Assembly: GCF_000986785.1 (NCBI RefSeq) | Contig: NZ_LAYY01000034.1 | Coordinates: 1 to 38,066, forward strand | DNA: 38,066 nt | Reading direction: 5' to 3' | Source of the DNA: Mesobacillus campisalis | GTDB taxonomy: Bacteria; Bacillota; Bacilli; Bacillales; Cytobacillaceae | Shown here: piece by piece, positions 15,970-23,567 of the stretch | How the letters are laid out: every line of letters starts with the position of its first letter | Numbering within the stretch: position 1 is the first letter of the stretch | Translations under genes and position numbers: made by a program | The notes under the pieces: model-generated | What the model saw: the letters and a program-made list of their open reading frames with translations, nothing else | The model's database searches: none | Told to the model about the DNA's origin: nothing

Positions 15970-17529
15970 ATGGATATAGAGACTTTTCTTCATTATCTTC
16001 ATTTTGATACTGACAAGGCAAGCCCGCCCGGGTGGGAAGTGGATTGGGATGATGCTCCGCTGCCCTATAAACTCTATCGGGGCTTGCCTGCTTTTCCATT
16101 ATGTCACGACACTCCGCTTGCCCTTGAAAAGAAGGATTCGCCTGCACCACCAACACTAAGGAAAATCAGTCATTTTCTATGGCTTGTTTACGGCCTGTCG
16201 GAAATTTCACAGTCGGCATTTCCAACAGAAGAAGGACCTGAACTCCACCAGAATTTTCGCCGGTTTGCTCCCTCAGGGGGGGCGCTTTATCCCAGCGAAT
16301 TATATGTATACTTAAAGATGGATGGTCTTCCCGCGGGGGTCTATCATTATGATGCGGCCCGCCATTGCCTGGTGTTATTGCGTGAGGGAAATTTTGATTC
16401 CTATATATCCCGGGCACTGGGCGAGCGCTGTGATCTGTCAGCCTGTTTTGGCACCGTTTTTATTTCTTCCATGTTCTGGAAGAATTTCTATAAGTACAAT
16501 AACTTTTCTTACCGATTGCAAGGCTTGGATGCCGGTGTGCTGATTGGACAGCTGCTGGAGGTATCAAAAGTGTTCGGCTTCTCTTCAGGGGTTTATTTTC
16601 AATACATGGACCGAGTGGTCAACCATCTTCTCGGACTTGATGAAAAAGAAGAGAGTGTCTATGCAGTAATCCCGCTTAGTGTAGAACCTACAAGATGGTC
16701 GTGTGCAGGAAAGGCGGATTTATCTGCGGATGCTTTATGCAGGGAACTTCCAGAAATTCAAACTAGTCATTTTACAAAATCACGAAGAATCAAGCCGTTT
16801 CCCATGCTTACGAAGATGAATGAAGCATCGACGTGGGAGTCGTCGAAATATTTTAGAAGAATGAAGGCGGGGGAAATTAAAAATGCCGGATGCCAGTCGG
16901 TTGCTCTGCCACGCACGGATCAGCGGTCGTATGATTTAGCATCCCTTTGCCAAAAACGGTTTTCACCGGATATGGATTTTGTGATGGGTAAAATAACGTT
17001 AGCTGAGCTGGCCGAACTTCTTCAGCACGCTTCGGCTATGTATCATTACCGTAATGACCTGGATGATCTTCATGGAAATGGTGGAACACGTCTAACAATT
17101 TTGGGCTGTTTTGTAAATGTCGAGGGCCTTCGAGACGGAACATACGCTTATAATGTTGCTGACCATTCACTAGAGAAGATTAACCTTGGAGATTGCCGGC
17201 GTCTGCTGCAATCCGGGCTGAGGGCAGGAAACGTAAATATGTTCCAGGTGGCGCTCTGCTTCCATATAGCGGGTAATCGTGACCACCTTATTCAAGAATT
17301 GGGATACAGAGGGTATCGCATCCAGCAAATGGAGGCCGGCATGCTTACACAAAGATTGCTTTTGGCCGCATCAGCATTGGGATTAGGCGGACATCCGCTC
17401 CTGGGTTTTGATGTTAATCTAGCAGATAAGCTCAATGAATTACATGTCCAAAATAAAACAAGCTTGATTCAAATCCCGGTTGGCCACTATCGGTCCCGTG
17501 CCTGGCTGCGGGGTGGAATTCATAGCTAA
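15970..17529 (+). CDS. SagB-type TOMM dehydrogenase, duplicated nitroreductase domain
   Basis: A 519-residue FMN-dependent dehydrogenase expected to oxidise azolines to thiazoles and oxazoles. The first domain (about 55-245) carries the SagB signature RRFAPSGGALYPSELYVY (about 97-112). A second, similar domain (about 325-515) has GGTRLTILGCFVNVEGL and LGLGGHPLLGF but lacks the APSGGALYP flavin motif, so it is probably a structural or partner half. AAGGAGG lies 8 nt before the ATG, 21 nt after the cyclodehydratase stop. It is the last gene of the operon and ends at a bidirectional hairpin. Single-domain SagB proteins are about half this length. Confidence 0.9.
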   Translation: MDIETFLHYLHFDTDKASPPGWEVDWDDAPLPYKLYRGLPAFPLCHDTPLALEKKDSPAPPTLRKISHFLWLVYGLSEISQSAFPTEEGPELHQNFRRFAPSGGALYPSELYVYLKMDGLPAGVYHYDAARHCLVLLREGNFDSYISRALGERCDLSACFGTVFISSMFWKNFYKYNNFSYRLQGLDAGVLIGQLLEVSKVFGFSSGVYFQYMDRVVNHLLGLDEKEESVYAVIPLSVEPTRWSCAGKADLSADALCRELPEIQTSHFTKSRRIKPFPMLTKMNEASTWESSKYFRRMKAGEIKNAGCQSVALPRTDQRSYDLASLCQKRFSPDMDFVMGKITLAELAELLQHASAMYHYRNDLDDLHGNGGTRLTILGCFVNVEGLRDGTYAYNVADHSLEKINLGDCRRLLQSGLRAGNVNMFQVALCFHIAGNRDHLIQELGYRGYRIQQMEAGMLTQRLLLAASALGLGGHPLLGFDVNLADKLNELHVQNKTSLIQIPVGHYRSRAWLRGGIHS

Positions 17530-17540
17530 CCCTTAATAAG

Positions 17541-17577
17541 AAAGAGCCCTCTTGAATATTCAAGAGGGTTCTCTTAA
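17541..17577. terminator. Bidirectional terminator-like hairpin
   Basis: AGAG-CCCTCTTGAATA pairs with TATTCAAGAGGG-TT-CTCT, a long near-perfect stem between two convergent genes. T-runs are short on both sides, so efficiency is uncertain. Confidence 0.7.
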
Positions 17578-17597
17578 AGCATCACACCAATGCGAAA

Positions 17598-17750
17598 TTA
17601 GAAGCAAAGTGCAGTACCCAAGCACTCTTCAAGACATTCACGAACATCCTTGCGAGCACCAAGCAAAACCGCTATTACAAGGGCCAAAAACAGCAGTAGT
17701 GCAATAATAATCTCAACAAGACTTACGGTACAATGTTTTTTGTGTCCCAT
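17598..17750 (-). CDS. Small membrane protein, 50 residues, candidate TOMM immunity or accessory protein
   Basis: A minus-strand gene starting MGHKKHCTVSLVEIIIALLL. Residues about 9-30 form one strongly hydrophobic helix; the N-terminus is basic and the C-terminal tail is ARKDVRECLEECLGTALCF, with four Cys in the whole protein. GGAGGG lies 8 nt before the ATG. It converges on the SagB gene across a shared hairpin. I do not recognise a family. Tiny membrane proteins next to bacteriocin operons are often immunity factors, and no other immunity, export or protease gene is visible here; this role is inference only. It could instead be unrelated to the cluster. Confidence 0.6.
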   Translation of the reverse strand: MGHKKHCTVSLVEIIIALLLFLALVIAVLLGARKDVRECLEECLGTALCF

Positions 17751-17974
17751 GTGTTAACCCTCCATTCTATTTTATAAATAAGGGCTTTGTCATCCCCTTA
17801 TATTAGACAAGTTATGACAGAGGCAAGAAGTACGTGCTGGTCAAACCCCTATTTTATCTGCAATTCCGTGAATGTCCTGCTAATTAGGGTTTCTTTCAGC
17901 TGTTTTCTAGTAGTTTGAGTGCGATTTATTTTTTGACCGTCATATAGGATGAAAGTCATGTTTATCACTTGAAC

Positions 17975-17999
17975 TTAGTTTATCGATTGCACGAACTAA
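17975..17999 (+). promoter_or_regulatory. XylR operator (xylO-like) before the xylE group
   Basis: TTAGTTT-N11-GAACTAA, the 25-bp geometry of Bacillus xylO (arms TTAGTTT/AAACTAA). It covers the -35 of the promoter at 17987-18015. Matching sites lie at 21189, 23400 and 26519, and the repressor gene is in the window. Confidence 0.75.
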
Positions 18000-18015
18000 C
18001 TAAGAGGTATACAAT
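17987..18015 (+). promoter_or_regulatory. Promoter of the xylE-SDR-thuA transcript
   Basis: TTGCAC (17987-17992), 17-bp spacer, TACAAT (18010-18015). The -35 lies inside the XylR operator, so binding would block polymerase. Confidence 0.7.
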
Positions 18016-18061
18016 ATAAAGAAAATGGTTTGTACAGAAAGGGGGAGAAAGGCGGATTCAT

Positions 18062-18166
18062 ATGAAGGCTAAAATGGTGGTTTCCTGTTTTCATTATAAT
18101 GAAAGCGGGTCCAAAATATCATCTTATCTGATACTTTTCTTCAAGAAGACTATGAATCTGTCTTAA
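18062..18166 (+). CDS. 34-codon leader ORF coupled to xylE
   Basis: Starts MKAKMVVSCFHYNESGSKIS with a good ribosome site (AAAGGCGGA, 6 nt before the ATG) and stops 6 nt before the xylE ATG. xylE itself has no convincing ribosome site, so ribosomes finishing this ORF may restart at xylE. The ORF contains a 16-bp perfect palindrome (18089-18104) and a cre-like site (18099-18113). It has no recognised family; it may act as a leader rather than a functional protein. Confidence 0.45.
   Translation: MKAKMVVSCFHYNESGSKISSYLILFFKKTMNLS
18099..18113 (+). promoter_or_regulatory. cre site (one mismatch) in the xylE leader
   Basis: ATGAAAGCGGGTCCA fits the cre consensus WTGNAANCGNWNNCW at all but one position. 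It lies about 80 bp downstream of the promoter, where CcpA roadblock repression is typical. Confidence 0.55.
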
Positions 18167-18172
18167 GCAACT

Positions 18173-19588
18173 ATGAAAACACAGAGAAATTCAACCTACA
18201 TTTTCATGCTTACACTCGTGGCAGCAATCGGAGGTTTGCTGTTTGGGTATGACACTGCGGTCATTTCGGGTGCAGAAAAATCCATTCAGACCTATTTGAT
18301 TGAGCCGCTTGGATTGGGATCGCTTGCACATGGGGCCACGACGTCAAGCGCCTTGATTGGCTGTATCATCGGCGGCCTGATTTCCGGATTTTTTGCATCT
18401 AAATTTGGGCGCAAAAATTCCCTGATTGTGGCTGCGGTCCTTTTCTTTGTTTCCGCTTTGGGATCAGCGTACCCAGAGTTCCTTTTTTTCACCAAGGGGG
18501 ATCCTACTCTTGGTTTGCTGATTACATTTAACTTCTACCGGATCATCGGCGGAATCGGGGTTGGTTTAGCCTCAGCCATAACGCCTATGTATATTGGCGA
18601 AATTGCCCCGGCGGATATACGAGGGAAGATGGTTTCCTTTAACCAATTTATGATTATTTTTGGGATGCTCGTAGTATATTTTGTCAATTGGGGAATCGCC
18701 AATGGACAAACCATCGAGTGGGTTAATGATATCGGCTGGAGATATATGTTTGCCTCCGAGGCAATACCGGCATTTGTTTTCGGAGTTTTGCTGCTGTTCG
18801 TTCCTGAAACACCTCGTTATCTAGCAATGCAGAGGCAGGATGGAAAGGCCTTGTCCGTCCTCAGTAGAATCAATGGTCCTACAGAAGCGCATTCGATTCT
18901 CGGCGAGATTAAACACAGCATCTCTTTATCTGGCAGTTTGAAAACGGAAAAGCTTTTTGCTTACGGAAAGCTGGTCATTGTGGTTGGAATCCTGCTGTCG
19001 GTCTTCCAGCAATTTGTCGGGATCAATGTTGCTCTCTATTATGCTCCGCGAATTTTTGAAAGCATGGGAGCTGCCAAGGATGCCTCCATGCTGCAAACGA
19101 TTGTAATGGGACTGGTGAACGTCATCTTTACCGTTGTCGCTATTTATACGGTCGATAAGTGGGGACGCAAGCCTTTATTAATCACTGGATCGATTGGGAT
19201 GGCTTTAGGGATGTTCGGTGTGGCCAGCCTGGCGTTTGCCAACGTAATCGGCATAAGCACGCTGGTGTTCATTATTATCTATACAGCGTCGTTCATGATG
19301 TCCTGGGGACCAATCTGCTGGGTGCTGATTTCGGAGATTTTCCCCAACAAAATCCGCGGGCAGGCTGTTGCCATTGCAGTCGCCGCCCAATGGGCCGCCA
19401 ACTATTTTATATCCTCCACCTATCCAATGATGATGGAGTTCAGCGGCGGGATGACTTACGGATTTTATGGCCTGATGAGTGTTCTTTCCGCGCTGTTTGT
19501 CTGGAAGTGGATTCCTGAAACAAAAGGAAAGACATTGGAACAAATGGAAAAACTGTGGACAGACAAGCGTCAAAAGGAAGTTTCCTAG
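18173..19588 (+). CDS. xylE: D-xylose:H+ symporter, XylE-like (MFS sugar porter)
   Basis: A 471-residue, 12-helix sugar porter. It keeps the sugar-porter signatures GGLLFGYDTAVISG, the GRK loop, PMYIGEIAPADIRGK, the PETPR box, QQFVGINVALYYAP, DKWGRKPL and PETKGKT. It agrees closely along its length with what I remember of E. coli XylE, including the MKTQ-like start, YRIIGGIGVGLAS, GWRYMFASE and MSWGPICWVLISEIFPN. It imports xylose released by the xylanolytic enzymes encoded nearby. There is no clear ribosome site before the ATG; a leader ORF ends 6 nt upstream. The XylR operator and cre site fit xylose induction and glucose repression. Confidence 0.9.
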   Translation: MKTQRNSTYIFMLTLVAAIGGLLFGYDTAVISGAEKSIQTYLIEPLGLGSLAHGATTSSALIGCIIGGLISGFFASKFGRKNSLIVAAVLFFVSALGSAYPEFLFFTKGDPTLGLLITFNFYRIIGGIGVGLASAITPMYIGEIAPADIRGKMVSFNQFMIIFGMLVVYFVNWGIANGQTIEWVNDIGWRYMFASEAIPAFVFGVLLLFVPETPRYLAMQRQDGKALSVLSRINGPTEAHSILGEIKHSISLSGSLKTEKLFAYGKLVIVVGILLSVFQQFVGINVALYYAPRIFESMGAAKDASMLQTIVMGLVNVIFTVVAIYTVDKWGRKPLLITGSIGMALGMFGVASLAFANVIGISTLVFIIIYTASFMMSWGPICWVLISEIFPNKIRGQAVAIAVAAQWAANYFISSTYPMMMEFSGGMTYGFYGLMSVLSALFVWKWIPETKGKTLEQMEKLWTDKRQKEVS

Positions 19589-19639
19589 TTTCCATTGCTA
19601 GCTTTTTTCAATTAAATGTTTGGAAGGTGAGTGGCGACC

Positions 19640-20353
19640 ATGAAAAAAACAGTTTATATTACGGGAGCAGACAGAGGCCTCGGCCTGGCTTTAACAAAGG
19701 TGTTCCTTCAATCTGGCTTTATCGTCTTTGCGGGCAGGTATATGAAGGATTGGCCTGAGCTTGATGAGCTGAAAACGGAAAATGGGGGGAAATTGCATCT
19801 CATCACGCTTGATGTAACCAGCCAGAAGTCCGTCGACAAGGCTGCTGCCTATATAGAGGAACAGGCAGGCCATCTGGATATTCTTATTAATAATGCCGGG
19901 ATTCTGCAGGACCGGTCAGGTGACTTGTTCGGCGAGTTTCACTATGAGGATATGAGAATGCTCATGGAAGTCAATACGTTTGGACCGCTTCGAGTCTCTC
20001 AATCTGTCATTCCGCTGCTAGTAAAAGGAAATAATAAAATCCTGGCAAACATTTCGTCAGAAGCAGGGAGTCTCGCCGATTCCTGGAGACAAAAGGAGTA
20101 TGGTTATTGCATGTCGAAAACTGCGCTGAATATGCAGCTGACTATCATGCAGAATCAATTGAAGGAATTTGGAGTCAAGGTCCTTGCCTTCCATCCCGGT
20201 TATGTGAAATCCTATATTTTTGGAGAGTTTAATGAGGATGCAAGTATTGATGCGATTGAATCAGCTGCTGGCATCGCCGGCCAAATATTGAGAGCGCCTT
20301 CACTCGATGAACATATGTTTATTGACTATCAAGGGAATAAAATGAACTGGTAA
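19640..20353 (+). CDS. Short-chain dehydrogenase/reductase (classical SDR)
   Basis: A 237-residue Rossmann-fold oxidoreductase. It has the cofactor motif TGADRGLG near the start, NNAG (about residues 84-87), the catalytic Ser in NISSEAGS and the YxxxK pair in YGYCMSKTAL. The start is ATG 19640 with GGAAGGTG about 10 nt upstream; an in-frame GTG at 19631 is too close to that site. It follows xylE by 51 bp with no terminator and leads into the ThuA-like gene after 12 bp, so it is probably under XylR control and may act on a pentose or derivative. The substrate is unknown. Confidence 0.82.
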   Translation: MKKTVYITGADRGLGLALTKVFLQSGFIVFAGRYMKDWPELDELKTENGGKLHLITLDVTSQKSVDKAAAYIEEQAGHLDILINNAGILQDRSGDLFGEFHYEDMRMLMEVNTFGPLRVSQSVIPLLVKGNNKILANISSEAGSLADSWRQKEYGYCMSKTALNMQLTIMQNQLKEFGVKVLAFHPGYVKSYIFGEFNEDASIDAIESAAGIAGQILRAPSLDEHMFIDYQGNKMNW

Positions 20354-20365
20354 GGAGGAGGGGAC

Positions 20366-21025
20366 ATGGTGAAAATTGCTGCACTGCTGGGGGATTTCTA
20401 TCATTCTGCACCTGAAGCAAAGGCGGGCCTGGAAGCTGCGGTTGCCAAGCTGCCCAATAAAGAGAACATACAAATCAAGTATGTGTCTCATGAACAATTA
20501 TCACAGGCTCTCGATGAAAAGCCGGACTTGTTTATCAATGCGAAAATGGACCAGCTTAATCCAAAGGAAGATCCAGCACATACATGGCTGACAGAAGAAT
20601 TGGATCAAAAACTTGTTAACTATGCAGAAGAGGGAGGAAGCATTCTTGCTTGGCATGCCGGCCTGGCTGGGTATCCGGTTGAATCAGGCTATATCAAGAT
20701 GCTGCATGGATACTTTGACTACCATCCTCCAGGACTTCAGGAGGTCACTTATCTTCTTAAGGTTGGCGAAAAAACAGGAAACGATTCTTTCACGATTATG
20801 GATGAACAATATTTTGTAGTCTGTGATGAATGGAACACAGAAGTGGACCTATGGAGTACAGGTGTGCATGGGGATTCTCTCGCAGGCTGGAAGCATCTGT
20901 TTGGAAAAGGAAAAGTCTGCTGCTATACACCAGCACATACAAGGGAAGGAATGCTGAACAAGTATGTTAGAATGCTTCTTACTCAGAGATTCCAATGGTT
21001 GCTGGAGAAAAGCTTTAACGGATGA
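20366..21025 (+). CDS. ThuA-like domain protein
   Basis: A 219-residue protein with the class-I glutamine-amidotransferase-like fold of ThuA (trehalose utilisation) proteins. Visible parts are the LLGDFYHSAP start, the FINAK strand and LAWHAGLAGYP at about 90-100, where ThuA proteins have the conserved WHGG-like turn. The role of ThuA proteins is poorly known; some act with sugar dehydrogenases on keto-sugars. It is the last gene of the xylE-SDR-thuA transcript (AAGGAGGAG before the ATG) and ends at a strong terminator. A role in handling an oxidised xylose derivative is inference from context. Confidence 0.72.
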   Translation: MVKIAALLGDFYHSAPEAKAGLEAAVAKLPNKENIQIKYVSHEQLSQALDEKPDLFINAKMDQLNPKEDPAHTWLTEELDQKLVNYAEEGGSILAWHAGLAGYPVESGYIKMLHGYFDYHPPGLQEVTYLLKVGEKTGNDSFTIMDEQYFVVCDEWNTEVDLWSTGVHGDSLAGWKHLFGKGKVCCYTPAHTREGMLNKYVRMLLTQRFQWLLEKSFNG

Positions 21026-21026
21026 G

Positions 21027-21051
21027 GGACTGTATTCACAGTCCTTTTTTT
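21027..21051 (+). terminator. Terminator of the xylE-SDR-thuA transcript
   Basis: GGACTGT pairs with ACAGTCC around a 4-nt loop, then T7. Confidence 0.85.
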
Positions 21052-21187
21052 ATAGCAAGCCATTGCTGAATTATGCTGTGAATAGGCAATTAGTCTGATA
21101 GTTGTTTGAATATTCTGGATGGTAAAATAGAGAGGCAAGCATTCCATTAAAAAGGAGGGAAGAAAAAACTTTGGTTTCTTGGCTTTT

Positions 21188-21214
21188 CTTAGTTCAGTCG
21201 ATGCACGAACTAAG
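21188..21214 (+). promoter_or_regulatory. XylR operator before the CE4 deacetylase
   Basis: CTTAGTTC-N11-GAACTAAG, a perfect 8-bp-arm palindrome with the xylO spacing. It lies 60 bp before the deacetylase ATG and after a terminator, so it should control that gene alone. I could not place a convincing -35/-10 pair. Confidence 0.7.
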
Positions 21215-21273
21215 TTGAGAGCCAATGTTTGCACAAATGTTCACCAATTAATCAATCGAAGGGAAGTATTAAA

Positions 21274-22032
21274 ATGAAAAAAATGATGGGAGTGCTCTTC
21301 ATTGGTTTCCTGCTGCTCGCTTCAAGCTCAATCTTTTCTGCCGTGTCTGCCAAAAAGAGCGAAAACGTAGAAATACCAGTGCTGCTCTACCATGTGGTAA
21401 AACCGAATCCAGACCCAACAAATCCTTGGCAGTTCAGCCTTGAAGAGTTTGAAAAGCATATGGCTTACCTGAAAGAGAACGGGTATCGTACACTGACGAT
21501 GAAGCAGTACTTCAACATTCTCGACAAAAAGGCGGCGATGCCTTCCAAGCCAATTCTGATAACTTTTGATGATAATTCGAATGATTTCTATCCATATGTA
21601 TATCCGATCCTGCAGAAATATGGAATGAAGGCGACCCAGTTCACGGTCTCCGACTGGGTCGATGGCAGCTGGAACATGACCGCTGACGAGATTCTCACGG
21701 TGATGGAAAATGGAATCGACATCGAGAACCATTCAGTGACACATCCATTCCTGGCAGAATTAAGCAAAGAGGAGCAATATGCAGAAATCAATAACGCGAC
21801 CGTAGCCCTTAAAGAGCTGACTGGCAGGACAACTGAAGTATTTGCCTATCCTTATGGAAACTACAATGCCGACACGATTTCGGTTCTGAAGGAGCTTGGC
21901 TTCAAAGGTGCTTTCAAAGTCGGCGGCGGCCTAAGCACGGACAAGAGCGATCGTTACGAACTTCCGCGGATTATGATTCTTCAGGAACACACAATGGAAG
22001 ACTTCATCCGGATGGTGAATACAGGCTACTAA
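21274..22032 (+). CDS. Secreted polysaccharide deacetylase (CE4), probable acetyl-xylan esterase
   Basis: A 252-residue exported NodB-fold deacetylase. The signal peptide covers about 1-26 (cleavage after AVSA). Metal and catalytic residues are visible: Asp99/Asp100 in ITFDD, and His153 and His157 in ENHSVTHPFL; FAYPYGNYN is the third family motif. ATG 21274 is chosen because GAAGGGAAG precedes it and the signal peptide begins there; an upstream in-frame ATG adds a polar tail. CE4 members act on chitin, peptidoglycan or acetylated xylan. The XylR operator upstream and the xylanase gene next door favour acetyl-xylan. Confidence 0.8.
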   Translation: MKKMMGVLFIGFLLLASSSIFSAVSAKKSENVEIPVLLYHVVKPNPDPTNPWQFSLEEFEKHMAYLKENGYRTLTMKQYFNILDKKAAMPSKPILITFDDNSNDFYPYVYPILQKYGMKATQFTVSDWVDGSWNMTADEILTVMENGIDIENHSVTHPFLAELSKEEQYAEINNATVALKELTGRTTEVFAYPYGNYNADTISVLKELGFKGAFKVGGGLSTDKSDRYELPRIMILQEHTMEDFIRMVNTGY

Positions 22033-22035
22033 CAT

Positions 22036-22080
22036 AAAAAAAGAAATCAGCTCTGAAAACTCGAGCTGATTTCTTTTTGT
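22036..22080. terminator. Bidirectional terminator between deacetylase and xylanase
   Basis: AAAAAGAAATCAGCT pairs with AGCTGATTTCTTTTT around an 11-nt loop. A and T runs on either side serve both convergent genes. Confidence 0.88.
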
Positions 22081-22081
22081 T

Positions 22082-23269
<1,188 letters not shown>

Positions 23270-23381
23270 CTACCAAAAAGAAACGTCCACAAACCTCCTT
23301 GAAAGTGTTTTAGCCAGTTATGATTTGTAAGGGTTTCCAAATCAGGCTGTACTGTATGTACCGGTAACCTGGCCTATTGCT

Positions 23382-23387
23382 ATTATA
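23382..23387 (-). promoter_or_regulatory. -10 box of the xylanase promoter
   Basis: TATAAT on the minus strand with an extended TG (TGCTATAAT). The -35 region falls inside the XylR operator at 23399-23425; no -35 close to consensus is seen. The -10 is embedded in the small palindrome TTGCTAT/ATAGCAA. Confidence 0.6.
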
Positions 23388-23398
23388 GCAACACTAAA

Positions 23399-23425
23399 CT
23401 TTGTTTAGCCACTAGATAAACAAAG
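23399..23425 (-). promoter_or_regulatory. XylR operator of the xylanase gene
   Basis: CTTTGTTTA-N9-TAAACAAAG, a perfect 9-bp-arm palindrome. In the xylO frame it reads TTTGTTT-N11-AAACAAA. It lies just upstream of the -10 and overlaps the -35 region. Confidence 0.75.
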
Positions 23426-23526
23426 ATTTTTTATATTTTTGTATTTTCAGTAAAAAAGACCTAATTGAAATAGGAATTCATGAGTAATTTGAACCATAAC
23501 CCTCTGAACATATTTATAGTGCCCGC

Positions 23527-23558
23527 AAACAAAAAGGGAAGCCGCAGGCATCCCTTTT
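23527..23558 (-). terminator. Terminator of the beta-xylosidase gene
   Basis: AAAAGGGA-A-GCC with GGC-A-TCCCTTTT around a 3-nt loop; on the minus strand a T-run follows. Ends the xylR-xynB side. Confidence 0.8.
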
Positions 23559-23567
23559 GTACATCCA

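Larger units (their letters stand above)
17751..18061. other. Intergenic region carrying the xyl promoter
   Basis: Divergent spacer between the miniprotein and the xylE transcript. It has no gene longer than about 30 codons. The first 200 bp are AT-rich and should hold the miniprotein promoter; no clear hexamer pair stands out. The XylR-like operator and promoter lie at 17975-18015. Confidence 0.5.

Noticed and set aside
23382-23394. Small palindrome TTGCTAT/ATAGCAA over the xylanase -10 as a separate operator
   Set aside because: Short, and largely explained by the TATAAT hexamer and its extension; no second copy elsewhere in the window.
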